Origin: Psychromonas ossibalaenae ATCC BAA-1528 | Lineage (GTDB): Bacteria; Pseudomonadota; Gammaproteobacteria; Enterobacterales; Psychromonadaceae | Direction: 5' to 3' | DNA: 64,000 nt | Assembly: GCF_000381745.1 (NCBI RefSeq) | Contig: NZ_KB906977.1 | Coordinates: 53,426-117,425, forward strand | Part shown: one piece after another, positions 7,829-16,988 of the stretch | Numbering within the stretch: position 1 is the first letter of the stretch | Layout of the letters: each line of letters starts with the position of its first letter | Translations under genes and position numbers: made by a program | Notes under the pieces: generated by a model | Seen by the model: the letters and a program-made list of their open reading frames with translations, nothing else | What the model was told of the DNA's origin: nothing | Database searches by the model: none

Positions 7829-10189
7829 TTATCTCGGCTTTTTGTTGTTAGTGGTAAATTTACCTGCTTTTTTTACCCCGCCTCTCTGCGGCTTGCCGGC
7901 TCCTAATTTTACAGGTTTACTACTGCCGGACTTAGCTGATTTATTTGCTCCAGGTCTGCCTGCTTTACCACCTTCCTGTTTAACTGTTTTGTTGTCACTG
8001 TTATTTTTAAACTGCGAAGAGCCGCTGTGTCTTGTGACAGCACGCTGCGCGGGTTTGTTATTGGTTGTAAATTTACCCTGCGCCGCTATTCCCTGTTTTT
8101 CATTACGAGACTCAGGGGGCACTAAATGATTGGGACCTTTACCAATCAGTTTTCGTGCTAAGCCTAATTTTTTCAAGGTTTCACGAATCAGCGGCCAGTT
8201 TTCCGCTACATGGTAACGTAAAATGGCTTTATGAATTTTACGCTGGCGTCCGCCCTTAGCCGTAAATACCTCTTCACTGTCTTTACTGATTTTATGCAGA
8301 GGATTTCTTTCTGAATGGTACATAGTGGTTGCATTTGCCAGCGGTGACGGATAAAAGTTCTGCACTTGATCCAGTTTAAAATTATTACTTTTTAGCCATA
8401 GAGCAAGATTGATCATATCTTTATCAGTTGTGCCGGGATGCGCAGAGATAAAGTAAGGTATTAAAAACTGTTTTTTACCGGCAGCTTTTGAATACTTTTC
8501 AAACATCGCTTTAAATGTGTCATAGGTACCCATACCCGGTTTCATCATTTTATCCAGCGGCCCTTTTTCAGTATGCTCCGGTGCTATTTTAAGGTAACCG
8601 CCGACATGATGCTCGACCAGCTCTCTTACATAACGAGGATCCTCTACTGCGATGTCGTAACGGACACCTGAGGCGATTAATATCTTTTTAATACCGGACA
8701 GTTTACGCGCACGTCGATATAGGTTGATGGTATGTTCATGGTCGGTATTCATGTGATGACAAATATCAGGGAATACGCAGCTTAAGCGGCGGCAGGTCTG
8801 TTCGGCCTTGGGGCTTTTACATTTCAAACGGTACATATTGGCAGTCGGGCCGCCCAGGTCGGAAATAACACCGGTAAATCCAGGCACTTTATCGCGAATT
8901 GTTTCTATTTCTTTAATAATCGAATCTTCAGAACGGCTTTGTATTACTCGTCCCTCATGCTCGGTAATGGAGCAGAATGTACAGCCGCCGAAACAGCCGC
9001 GCATAATGTTGATTGAGAAACGGATCATATCGTAAGCAGGGATTTTAGCATCGCCGTAAGCCGGGTGCGGTATACGCTGAAAAGGTAAAGCAAAGACGCT
9101 GTCAATCTCTTCGGTGGTAAGCGGGTAAGCCGGCGGGTTGATCCACACTAAACGTTCGCTGTGAAACTGCGCTAAGGCACGTGCACAGCCCGGATTTGTT
9201 TCCTGATGCATAATGCGTGAAGCATGGGCATAAAGTACTTTATCTTTGCTGACTTTTTCATAACTCGGCAGCTGAATATAAGTGTTTTCCCAGGGTTTCT
9301 GTTTTTTAGCTTTTGCCATAGCCGGCTGAACGGTAATAACTTGTGCCGGATCTTCATTTTGTTCTGCAGCTTCATTTAATGACGGATCTGCCAGCTTTTG
9401 AGTTGCACAGCTGACGTTAATATCGGCATAGGGGTTAATAATCGGATCTATTTTACCCATTTGATCTACTTTACGTGAATCAATACCATCCCAGTTAGGC
9501 AGTGCCTGCTTACATAAAATAGCTGTGCCGCGGATCTCGGTAAGGTCTTTGATCTGCTCGCCCTGTGATAAACGGTGGGCAACTTCTAATAATGGCCGTT
9601 CAGCATTACCGTATAATAGAATATCGGCTTTAGCATCGAGAAGCACTGAACGGCGTACTTTATCGGACCAGTAATCATAATGCGCAATACGGCGTAAACT
9701 TGCTTCAATACCGCCGATAACCACAGGTACAGATTTATAAGCTTCTTTACAACGCTGCGTATAAGCAAGTACGGCACGATCAGGACGTTTTCCGCCCTCA
9801 TTGTTGGGAGTGTAGGCATCATCGTGGCGCATACGGCGTTCTGCGGTATAACGGTTGATCATTGAGTCCATATTACCGGCAGATACGCCGAAAAACAGAT
9901 TTGGTTTACCCAGCTTCATAAAGGCATCTTTGCTGTGCCAGTCCGGCTGGGCAATAATACCCACACGGTAACCCTGTGCTTCTAATGTGCGGCCGATAAT
10001 AGCCATGCCGAAACTTGGATGATCGACATAAGCATCACCCACGACTAAGATAATGTCGCAGCTGTCCCAGCCGAGTTTTTTCATCTCTTTGCGGGACATT
10101 GGTAAAAATGGCGCTGCTTTTTCAGACCTTGCCTGGTATTGCGGATATGAGAAAAGGGGTCTTTCAGCTTGTAATAAATCAACGCTCAT
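7829..10189 (-). CDS. ygiQ: YgiQ-family radical SAM protein
   Basis: A 786-residue member of the UPF0313/YgiQ family of radical S-adenosylmethionine enzymes; the reaction is not known. The N-terminal ~350 residues include a cobalamin-binding-like part ([18 protein letters not shown]). The radical SAM core starts near residue 398 with CFGGCTFC, the CxxxCxxC ligands of the [4Fe-4S] cluster, and continues with [14 protein letters not shown] and [18 protein letters not shown]. The last ~80 residues are a Lys/Gly/Ser/Asn-rich tail holding two copies of GKFTTNN, probably disordered. Single-gene unit. Confidence 0.93.
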   Translation of the reverse strand: MSVDLLQAERPLFSYPQYQARSEKAAPFLPMSRKEMKKLGWDSCDIILVVGDAYVDHPSFGMAIIGRTLEAQGYRVGIIAQPDWHSKDAFMKLGKPNLFFGVSAGNMDSMINRYTAERRMRHDDAYTPNNEGGKRPDRAVLAYTQRCKEAYKSVPVVIGGIEASLRRIAHYDYWSDKVRRSVLLDAKADILLYGNAERPLLEVAHRLSQGEQIKDLTEIRGTAILCKQALPNWDGIDSRKVDQMGKIDPIINPYADINVSCATQKLADPSLNEAAEQNEDPAQVITVQPAMAKAKKQKPWENTYIQLPSYEKVSKDKVLYAHASRIMHQETNPGCARALAQFHSERLVWINPPAYPLTTEEIDSVFALPFQRIPHPAYGDAKIPAYDMIRFSINIMRGCFGGCTFCSITEHEGRVIQSRSEDSIIKEIETIRDKVPGFTGVISDLGGPTANMYRLKCKSPKAEQTCRRLSCVFPDICHHMNTDHEHTINLYRRARKLSGIKKILIASGVRYDIAVEDPRYVRELVEHHVGGYLKIAPEHTEKGPLDKMMKPGMGTYDTFKAMFEKYSKAAGKKQFLIPYFISAHPGTTDKDMINLALWLKSNNFKLDQVQNFYPSPLANATTMYHSERNPLHKISKDSEEVFTAKGGRQRKIHKAILRYHVAENWPLIRETLKKLGLARKLIGKGPNHLVPPESRNEKQGIAAQGKFTTNNKPAQRAVTRHSGSSQFKNNSDNKTVKQEGGKAGRPGANKSAKSGSSKPVKLGAGKPQRGGVKKAGKFTTNNKKPR

Positions 10190-10386
10190 TGTAATAACCT
10201 AACTTGCTTGTTATGGGGGTAAAGAGGGCGGATTATACAGAAGAAATAATTATCTGCGACGCTTTCTTAACCGCGAATAATATGTGGAATATTAAGTGTA
10301 TGAATTTAAGACAATATGTATGTTCATGTTGTGGCAGTCGAGCTAGTGCTTGACAAAATATCTTGAGGTAACGTGAGTATATGAGC

Positions 10387-10414
10387 CGGACAAGTCATTA
10401 AAATGACTTGTCCG
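10387..10414. terminator. Perfect 12-bp hairpin downstream of rnb
   Basis: CGGACAAGTCAT (10387-10398) and ATGACTTGTCCG (10403-10414) around TAAA. A short T-rich tail (TTTATC) follows only on the plus strand, while the gene it follows (rnb) is on the minus strand. It may act as a 3'-end stabilising hairpin of the rnb mRNA rather than a classical terminator. Confidence 0.45.
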
Positions 10415-10440
10415 TTTATCTGATTAACTTGAAGGGGATA

Positions 10441-12405
10441 TTATTCGGAAATAATAAGGGGGTCTGCAAGCTTACCGATTAACTGGCTGCTTTCGACTTT
10501 AACATTATTAAGCATGACATCGATTACATCACCAAGCTGCATCTCCGTCTGCTCTGCAACAATAACTTTTCCTAATTCACGGTTACAGTCAATCTGTTTT
10601 GCATCTTTGCTGTCTTTGCATAATAAACTGCATGGAATAAAGAAAGTTGCACCGTTTTCCTGAACCCTTACACGAAGGCCTGCTTTGACGATATCAAAAA
10701 TTTCTGCCTTATATCGCCAGTTAGAGTTTTCCTGATCTTTAAGATACTGACTGTACAACAGGTTGTTGACGTCTCGTTCGGCAAGACGCTGCAGCTTACG
10801 TGCATCATTAAGCTGTACACCAATCTCATTATCGACATCGGTATGCGCCTGTTTTAATAATACAGATTTTATTAAACGGTGGTTAATTAAATCACCATAT
10901 TTACGGATTGGAGAAGTCCAGGTTGCATAGTGGTCCACACCTAGTGTGAAGTGCGCTTCCGGGTTATTTTTTGTATCTGCATAAGCAAGCAGTTTACGCA
11001 GGCGATGATCTAGGTAGCAGTTATGCAGCTGGTTTGTCTGCTGGCGCATTTTTGTATAACCAGACAGGGTGGCTAATGATTCCACGTCACTTTCAATCCC
11101 GTATTCAGCCAGCAGTGTTACTGCCTTTTCTAGACGGTCAGAAGCAAATCCTGAATGGGTATTAAATACACCCTGCTGTTTATGTATTGCTAAGAAATCA
11201 CCGGCACAGATATTAGCGGCAATCATTGACTCTTCAACCAGTCGATTGGCGCTGCGTCTTGGTTCACATAAAATTTCGTAAACTTCGCCTTTATTATTTA
11301 GCTTAAGGGTGTAATCCGGCTGACTTTTGAACACAACATTATTTTCACAACGCCAGTGCAGACGTTTTAATGAAGCCTGATCCAGTGTTTGTAACTGTGT
11401 CGCCAGTTGCGCATTGGGTTTCCATTGCGCCTGTTCGTCGTTTTCAAGGTAATTCGATACGTCGGTGTAATTAAGGCGGTAATGAGATTTTATCCATGCA
11501 CCGTAAAATTCTGCTTCACCGTCAAGCTGCCCGTCTTTATTAATCTGTATGCTGCAGCATAGCACCGCTCTTTTTTCCCCTTCTTTTAATGAACACAGGC
11601 TGTCGCTTAAATCACGAGGCAGCATAGGTACATTAAAATTAGGTAAATACAGGGTAAATGCACGGCGTTTTGCTTCGCTGTCCATAGCACTGTCTTCAGG
11701 TACATAGGCAGAGGGATCAGATATTGCAATAGTGAGCTTCCAGCCCTGTTCATTTTCTTCAATATAAAGCGCGTCATCCATATCCTGGGTATTAACGCCG
11801 TCAATAGTGAAAAAAGGCAGCTTAGTTAAATCTGTGCGTGGTAACTGCGGGTCAATGACCTTCCAGGGATGATCAAATTCAGGTGCTTTGCTTGGTAAAT
11901 TATGGGTTGCGACAGTAACCAGACGGTATGCAAAAGGGTCGTTGGCATCGGTTACTTTATCAATAACCTGCGCTAAAAAACCTTTACCGTCTAAAGCATG
12001 ATTTAATAATTTAACTTTAACCCAGTCTCCGTCTTGATAACCTTGAGATAGTAGAGACTGGCCGCCTTTAATTTTAAAAAAACCTTTAAGAAGCGGGTTG
12101 TTCGGCTGTACGGAGATGCGCTGTTGTTTAATAGATAAACGGGCAACAAAAATATCAGTTTCTGTTTTTTTTAGCTGACTTGGTTCGGCTGTGGGTTTTT
12201 CGCCGTTTTCGCGAATAAATGCATTAATGCGGTCCCCATGAAGTACTTTTTTCATTTCGTTAGGCGGAATGAAAAAGCGTTTGCCTTTATCTGTCTCTAA
12301 AAAACCATAACCCCGGTCAGTTGCTTTGACAATCCCCTGGCGTTTAGGGATATTTTCCTGGATTTTTTCTTTTAATTGGCTAAGCAGCGGATTGTTTTGA
12401 AACAT
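10441..12405 (-). CDS. rnb: Exoribonuclease II
   Basis: Processive 3'-5' hydrolytic ribonuclease acting on single-stranded RNA. 654 residues against 644 in E. coli. The start at MFQNNPLLSQL matches the E. coli N terminus and has AAGG 9 nt upstream; an upstream ATG at 12438 adds 11 unlikely residues. Order: cold-shock domains (GYGFLETDKGKRFFIPP), catalytic RNB domain with the Asp cluster TIDGVNTQDMDDA near residues 200-211, and a C-terminal S1 domain from ~575. Flanked by tRNA-Ser upstream in the opposite orientation. Confidence 0.95.
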   Translation of the reverse strand: MFQNNPLLSQLKEKIQENIPKRQGIVKATDRGYGFLETDKGKRFFIPPNEMKKVLHGDRINAFIRENGEKPTAEPSQLKKTETDIFVARLSIKQQRISVQPNNPLLKGFFKIKGGQSLLSQGYQDGDWVKVKLLNHALDGKGFLAQVIDKVTDANDPFAYRLVTVATHNLPSKAPEFDHPWKVIDPQLPRTDLTKLPFFTIDGVNTQDMDDALYIEENEQGWKLTIAISDPSAYVPEDSAMDSEAKRRAFTLYLPNFNVPMLPRDLSDSLCSLKEGEKRAVLCCSIQINKDGQLDGEAEFYGAWIKSHYRLNYTDVSNYLENDEQAQWKPNAQLATQLQTLDQASLKRLHWRCENNVVFKSQPDYTLKLNNKGEVYEILCEPRRSANRLVEESMIAANICAGDFLAIHKQQGVFNTHSGFASDRLEKAVTLLAEYGIESDVESLATLSGYTKMRQQTNQLHNCYLDHRLRKLLAYADTKNNPEAHFTLGVDHYATWTSPIRKYGDLINHRLIKSVLLKQAHTDVDNEIGVQLNDARKLQRLAERDVNNLLYSQYLKDQENSNWRYKAEIFDIVKAGLRVRVQENGATFFIPCSLLCKDSKDAKQIDCNRELGKVIVAEQTEMQLGDVIDVMLNNVKVESSQLIGKLADPLIISE

Positions 12406-12557
12406 AAAATAAAACCTTAAAATAAATGCAGTGCTCAAACGATCAAAGAATGGCGAATGAATATTATCTGAGAGTATTAAATATAAAGGCTTCCGCTGTG
12501 CAATAAAAGAGGCAAATGGATAAAAGCAATAAATATTAGAAAAATTAATAAAAGTGC

Positions 12558-12586
12558 TTGGCTTTTTGTTTAAACTTGTTTATTAT
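12558..12586 (+). promoter_or_regulatory. Promoter of tRNA-Ser
   Basis: -35 TTGGCT (12558-12563), 17-bp spacer, -10 TATTAT (12581-12586), followed by the GC-rich discriminator GCGCC typical of stringently controlled stable RNA promoters. The tRNA 5' end is 12 bp further on. Confidence 0.75.
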
Positions 12587-12598
12587 GCGCCTCGTTCC

Positions 12599-12689
12599 GG
12601 AGGGGTGGCAGAGCGGCTGAATGCACTGGTCTTGAAAACCAGCGAGGGTTAATAGCTCTCCGAGAGTTCAAATCTCTCCTCCTCCGCCA
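12599..12689 (+). tRNA. tRNA-Ser (anticodon UGA)
   Basis: 91 nt including encoded CCA. Acceptor GGAGGGG pairs with CTCCTCC (one G-U), discriminator G, CCA at 12687-12689. Anticodon stem CTGGT/ACCAG encloses the loop CTTGAAA, giving TGA. It has the long variable arm of a class II tRNA (GAGGG region to CTCTCC) and T arm GAGAG-TTCAAAT-CTCTC. Its 3' end and terminator are copied three more times just downstream. Confidence 0.97.
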
Positions 12690-12697
12690 CATTTAAA

Positions 12698-12724
12698 AAC
12701 CCACTGCTTGCAGTGGGTTTTTTC
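12698..12724 (+). terminator. tRNA-Ser terminator
   Basis: ACCCACTG and CAGTGGGT around CTTG, followed by TTTTTTCG. First of four consecutive terminator hairpins in the repeat ladder. Confidence 0.9.
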
Positions 12725-12758
12725 GTTTATATCGAAAATAGTTTTACAAGGAGCTGAT

Positions 12759-13030
12759 GAGAGCTTAAATCTCTCCTGCCCTTAACTAAGCCACGTTTAA
12801 AAGGCCTCTCATATGAGAGGCTTTTTCCGTTCTAAATAAGCTAAGTTTTGATATCACGAGATTATGAATCTCCCCAGCACTCGACTAAGCCACATTTAAA
12901 AGCCCGCTATTTATAGTGGGCTTTTTCGTTTCTGCTAGGCTAACAAAAAAATATTTGAGATTATGAATCTCTCCTTCTCTTAATTAGCCGCATTTAAAAA
13001 GGCTTCTTATTCGAGGAGTCTTTTTTTGTT
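12759..13030 (+). repeat. Three degenerate tandem copies of the tRNA-Ser 3' end plus terminator
   Basis: Starting from the T arm of the true tRNA (12662), the units begin at 12759, 12858 and 12957, spacings of 97, 99 and 99 bp. Each opens with a T-arm-like piece (GAGAGCTTAAATCTCTCC, GAGATTATGAATCTCCCC, GAGATTATGAATCTCTCC), then CC(A/G)C-(A/G)TTTAAAA, then a different but well-paired hairpin and T-run (12804-12826, 12901-12927, about 12999-13027). None has a 5' tRNA half. E. coli tyrT carries comparable tRNA-3'-end repeats, the source of rtT RNA; any RNA here is unproven. Confidence 0.85.
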
Positions 13031-13099
13031 TAAAATATCCTAAAGAAGTATATTGAATCGTTTTGCTCAGGCAGTCGTTATACAGCTAGTACGGGGCTT

Positions 13100-13317
13100 T
13101 TAGAGGGGGTAGCAAAGGCAGTAATAAAGGCCTGCAATAAGCAGTATGTTGAAGGAAATATTTACAAACAGTAAAAACCTGACTGGGGTGTCCTGCCTGT
13201 CGCTTTGATAGTTACTTATTGTCGCCGCAATTTTATTTTTTGTCTGGAGATATTTTCAAAAGTGGTATTCAACCGTTTTTCCAGCTTCTGAGCCGCTTCA
13301 AATGCAGGCAGGGTCAT
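13100..13317 (-). pseudogene. Small membrane-protein gene with a -1 frameshift
   Basis: Start at 13317 with an excellent RBS (AAAGGA, 8 nt before ATG). The zero frame reads MTLPAFEAAQKLEKRLNTTF and stops after 33 residues (13216). At an A6 run in it (CAAAAAATAAAA) a -1 shift opens a frame that continues to TAA at 13100-13102, adding a strongly hydrophobic segment (FLLFVNISFNILLIAGLYY). The joined product would be about 72 residues with a helical N terminus and one C-terminal membrane helix. Options: pseudogene, sequencing indel, or slippage on the A-run. No family recognised. The rest of 13031-13526 holds no other gene. Confidence 0.5.
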
Positions 13318-13493
13318 TTTAAAATTCCTTTCCGATATGATTTTTTCACAATTACCTTGTTGTGATTTAACTAAGCTTTTATCCGCCTACTTGAATTGTA
13401 CGCAGTGTTTGTTTGAGAATAAGAGCAGGAGGTGAGCACTTAACAAAGTCTCGTATTTTGAAGCTGCTCTAATTATGAATTGATCGGGAAATT

Positions 13494-13521
13494 AAGCCGG
13501 CGAGCCTTAAGCTGCCGGCTT
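13494..13521 (-). terminator. Hairpin after yejM
   Basis: AAGCCGGC (13494-13501) pairs with GCCGGCTT (13514-13521), immediately after the yejM stop on the minus strand. The T-tract is short (TTAATTT), so termination strength is uncertain. Confidence 0.55.
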
Positions 13522-13526
13522 AACAT

Positions 13527-15326
13527 TTATGAGTGGTTAAAGCGTCGAAGTTTAGATAAAACATCAATTAATAGGGTTACATCAAATTGTTCATCATCTA
13601 ATGCTTTGCCTAGCCAGTTAATGCTGTTTATCTCTCCATCGTTGGAAAAGGCGGTGATTCTGCTATTTTCATAAATAACATATTTTTTCAGATCCCCTGA
13701 AAGCACATAACGGCGCTCAGTATTATCAAACAAGCTTTGTCCACTGCTGTACTGATTCGCATCGGAACGAGTGCCCAGCAGCTCTTCCATCAAAGTCGGC
13801 ACAATATCAACATGGCTGGTCATTCGAGTTATTTCCCGACCATTTTGACCCGGCCATAGAAGAATTAAAGGGACACGTGCATTATTGATCGACGCTTCTA
13901 TACTGGATTCTTTTTCAAAAGATGCACCATGAGAACCGGTAATGATCACTATGGTACTATCAAGTTCTCCCTGTGCCTGCAGTGTGGAAATCACCTCTTT
14001 AATATGCTGGTCAATCTTCAGTACTTGTGCCTGATACTTAGAAAGTTGTTTACTGCGTTCTTTTAAGCTTAGTCGCGGAAAATCTTCAAAAACAGCTGCG
14101 TCCGGCTGCTGTAAATAGAGGAAACTGAACAGTCTATCCGTGTTGTTCTGAGCTTCGATCCATTTCTGCCATTTTTGGGTGGCAGTACTGTTACTGTTGT
14201 TACGTGAGTAACGCTTCAATTCAGGTGTGTTAATCTGGCTGAAACTGCTCTGAAGAAACTCCGGCTGTATAAAACCAATACTTGAAAACAAACCAAACTG
14301 ATAGTTTTCTTCAGCTAAGCGGTTAATCATAATAGGCGGAATATAATTAAGGGTGATCTCTGACCAGTATCGGTTTGGCAGTGCATAAAACAAACTGAAC
14401 AATCCCTGAGGGCGGTTGCTGGCACCACTGAAATGATTTGTATAGTTTAACCCCTGCTGACTGAGGTGATAGAGATAAGGCATGTTTTTTTCATTAACCA
14501 TATCAGCGCGCAGCGCTTCAACGGTAAGCAGCAGCACATTTTCAGCCTGGGGAGCAGGCCCGGATTTCTGGTAGGTAAGCGGTGTTATCGGATAGCGTAA
14601 TTCATTTTCACCGTTAGATGTCTGACGCTTAATGCGTTCCTGCAGTTTATCGTCTGTTAACCAGCCCTGTTTTTTCAGGAAGGTACGTGCAGTCATTGGA
14701 TATGACAGCGGATAAATAGATTTCTGCTGGGTAATAGGACGGTATTGTGTTGCATCGGCCCAGATAAAGGTTAAATGGGTGATGATAAAAGCACTGAACA
14801 GAAAGATAGCAATAGGTTTGCCGATTGCTTTTGCCTGCAGATAACGGCATTTCTTCCAGACAAAGTAGGAGATGAGCGCTTCTATGGTAAAAATAATAGG
14901 TATAGATATGTAGTGCAGGTTAATAGAATAAATCTGTTCAACCTGTTCCGGACTTTGTAAAAACTGCCAGATTAAAGGGTTGAGGTGGAAGTTATAGATT
15001 TTAAAAATCTGCGTATCAATGATTAAAAAGGTGACTGCCGCCGTACTGGCAATAATCCCGCAAAGCCTATATAAGCGGGCAAAAGGGATAACAAATGCCA
15101 GTGGAAATAAAAGCGCACCATAGATTACCGCGCTTAGAAAGCTGAAATGCCCTATCAGGCTGACAAACTGATAGGCAATGCCTACGGCAGTATCAGATAA
15201 ACTGGCATATTTCACATAACGAAGGCCGATTAATGATACGAGTATCATATTAAAAAAAGTAAACCAGTGTCCCCAGCTGATTAATCGAGAGACGTTATCG
15301 TGATATTTATGACCAGTTTCAACCAT
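13527..15326 (-). CDS. yejM: Inner-membrane sulfatase-like protein YejM (PbgA/LapC)
   Basis: 599 residues against 586 in E. coli. N-terminal ~200 residues hold five membrane helices of the DUF3413 type, then a periplasmic alkaline-phosphatase/sulfatase-fold domain (LLLTVEALRADMV, FSGASNRPQGLFS, ITGSHGASFE, HVDIVPTLMEELLG). In E. coli this protein senses periplasmic LPS and controls LpxC turnover through LapB; the same role is inferred. It lies 5 bp after yejL in the same direction, and yejK is divergent, the same arrangement as in E. coli. Confidence 0.92.
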   Translation of the reverse strand: MVETGHKYHDNVSRLISWGHWFTFFNMILVSLIGLRYVKYASLSDTAVGIAYQFVSLIGHFSFLSAVIYGALLFPLAFVIPFARLYRLCGIIASTAAVTFLIIDTQIFKIYNFHLNPLIWQFLQSPEQVEQIYSINLHYISIPIIFTIEALISYFVWKKCRYLQAKAIGKPIAIFLFSAFIITHLTFIWADATQYRPITQQKSIYPLSYPMTARTFLKKQGWLTDDKLQERIKRQTSNGENELRYPITPLTYQKSGPAPQAENVLLLTVEALRADMVNEKNMPYLYHLSQQGLNYTNHFSGASNRPQGLFSLFYALPNRYWSEITLNYIPPIMINRLAEENYQFGLFSSIGFIQPEFLQSSFSQINTPELKRYSRNNSNSTATQKWQKWIEAQNNTDRLFSFLYLQQPDAAVFEDFPRLSLKERSKQLSKYQAQVLKIDQHIKEVISTLQAQGELDSTIVIITGSHGASFEKESSIEASINNARVPLILLWPGQNGREITRMTSHVDIVPTLMEELLGTRSDANQYSSGQSLFDNTERRYVLSGDLKKYVIYENSRITAFSNDGEINSINWLGKALDDEQFDVTLLIDVLSKLRRFNHS

Positions 15327-15331
15327 ATTTT

Positions 15332-15556
15332 TTATTCGTCTTTTTTATTAATCGATGAAGAAAGAGCTTTTACAAACTTGTCACTGATTTCAGCACGTTT
15401 GTTAACAGGAACCTGACTGTTAATAATATGGGTGATGCTGTTGCCTAGAATCATTAAGCTTAAATCGACAGAAACGTCGTTCTTATGCAGAACGTCCATA
15501 ACTTCATCAAGTATAGTTTCAATCTTCTGGCTGGAATATTTAGAAATAATTGGCAT
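15332..15556 (-). CDS. yejL: UPF0352 protein YejL
   Basis: A 74-residue member of the YejL family of unknown function. The chosen start, MPIISKYSSQKIE, matches the E. coli N terminus (MPQISRYSDEQVE); an upstream ATG at 15625 adds 23 residues that do not fit the family. Conserved features: DLSLMILGNSITHIIN and the C-terminal FVKALSSSI. All-helical small cytoplasmic protein. It leads a two-gene operon with yejM. Confidence 0.93.
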   Translation of the reverse strand: MPIISKYSSQKIETILDEVMDVLHKNDVSVDLSLMILGNSITHIINSQVPVNKRAEISDKFVKALSSSINKKDE

Positions 15557-15797
15557 AGTAAAATAAGTGACCGTAGTAAAATAAAGAGCCATATAATAAC
15601 GCACTCCGGAATTTATACCAATCACAAAGGTTATCTTGTTAGATAATAAATGAGATTTATTTTAATATTTTTATTAATCGTACGTAATTTAAATTAATTT
15701 AGTGTAATGAAGCGCTTGTCTGCACTTTGCTGCTCGCATTTATAAGCACCTTGGGTATAATTCACAACTCTCTAAATTTAAGCATGGTGCCCACAGT

Positions 15798-16862
15798 ATG
15801 AATATATCTGCCAGTAATATCATTTTACACTCTTTAAATTACAACTCTGAAGGAGTTTTGCAGTGTAAAATGCGTGAGGGAGAACTGCCGATTTCCCCGT
15901 CGATTGAAGACTTCTTAATGCAGCTACACCGTACTTACCAGAGTAAAACCAATAAGGCTTTTGCTTATTTCGCGGATGAAGCTGAAAAACCGCAGGTTTT
16001 TCAGCATGCGTTACGTGAAGAAATGGCTAATGATTTGGATTTTGTGGGATTTTCGCAGCAGGCCGCCGGCTGTTTAGTCACTGAGTTACAAAAGCACGAT
16101 TTTGCTGAAGAGGGCGTATTACTGGTCAGTAAGTACAGCTGGACTGCCAGCGATTACCTGCTAATTGCACTGCTGCAGAATAATGAATCAATCAGTGTTA
16201 ATGATAACCTGGAGCTGCAGGTAAGCCAGCATATTGAAACCAGCAAAATACAGCTTGTGGCCCGTATTGATTTAACGCTGCTGGCACGTGAACCAGAATC
16301 AAATCGTTATATTTCATTTATTAAAGGCCGGGTCGGACGTGCAGTTGCTGATTTTTTCCTAGACTTTATGGGTGCTCAGGAAGGTTTTGATGCAAAAGTT
16401 CAGAATCAGGTGTTAATGAAAGCGGTTGAAGAGTTTTGTGATGAGCAGGCGTTGCCTGTGGCTAAAAAGCAGGAAGTTCGTGAAGTTGCCTTTGAGTATT
16501 GTAAAGAACAGTTAAAGCAGGGAGATGATATTGATCTTTCTAGTTTATCAGAACAGATTCAGGAAGCACCGAAATTAGAAGGCAGCTTTTATGATTTTGT
16601 CAGCGAAGATTATGAATTAGAAAACACCTTCCCGGCAGACCGCAGCGTGGTGCGCAAGTTGACTAAATATGTTGGACAGGGAGGCGGTGTCAGCATTAGT
16701 TTTGATCAAAAACACCTCGGCGAACGTGTTCGTTATGACGCAGATAGTGATACTTTAACTATCCAGGGCATTCCGCCTAATCTGCGTGAACAGTTGAAAC
16801 GCGATGCGCTTTCTCAAGCTGATGACGAACAGCCGTCGGACGACCAGAGTCCTCCGTTTTAG
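15798..16862 (+). CDS. yejK: Nucleoid-associated protein YejK (NdpA)
   Basis: 354 residues, nucleoid-associated protein family NdpA. Conserved blocks include LHRTYQSKTNKAFAYF, VARIDLTLLARE, FIKGRVGRAVADFFLDFMGA, FPADRSVVRKLTKYVG and a C-terminal LTIQGIPPNLREQLKR. The E. coli homologue associates with the nucleoid and interacts with topoisomerase IV; its physiological role is not settled. Divergent from yejL-yejM with 241 bp between them. The 126 bp downstream hold small stem-loops (for example GTCAGC 16947-16952 with GCTGAC 16959-16964) but no T-run. Confidence 0.94.
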   Translation: MNISASNIILHSLNYNSEGVLQCKMREGELPISPSIEDFLMQLHRTYQSKTNKAFAYFADEAEKPQVFQHALREEMANDLDFVGFSQQAAGCLVTELQKHDFAEEGVLLVSKYSWTASDYLLIALLQNNESISVNDNLELQVSQHIETSKIQLVARIDLTLLAREPESNRYISFIKGRVGRAVADFFLDFMGAQEGFDAKVQNQVLMKAVEEFCDEQALPVAKKQEVREVAFEYCKEQLKQGDDIDLSSLSEQIQEAPKLEGSFYDFVSEDYELENTFPADRSVVRKLTKYVGQGGGVSISFDQKHLGERVRYDADSDTLTIQGIPPNLREQLKRDALSQADDEQPSDDQSPPF

Positions 16863-16988
16863 AAATTAATTTACTTTAGCCCGCCTTGTTATATCCTAGC
16901 GGGTCGACGGCCGCGACTGCTCGTTGAAAAGTAAAAAATTAAGACTGTCAGCCGCTTCGCTGACGGTCAATTATGAGATGAGATAAGA

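Noticed and set aside
7824..8129. 101-codon plus-strand frame rich in Pro and Leu
   Set aside because: Antisense shadow of the low-complexity tail of ygiQ.
12662..13030. CRISPR-like regular spacing (~98 bp) of repeated blocks
   Set aside because: The repeated parts are tRNA tail plus terminator, the hairpins differ between units, repeat length and spacing are wrong for CRISPR and no cas gene is near.
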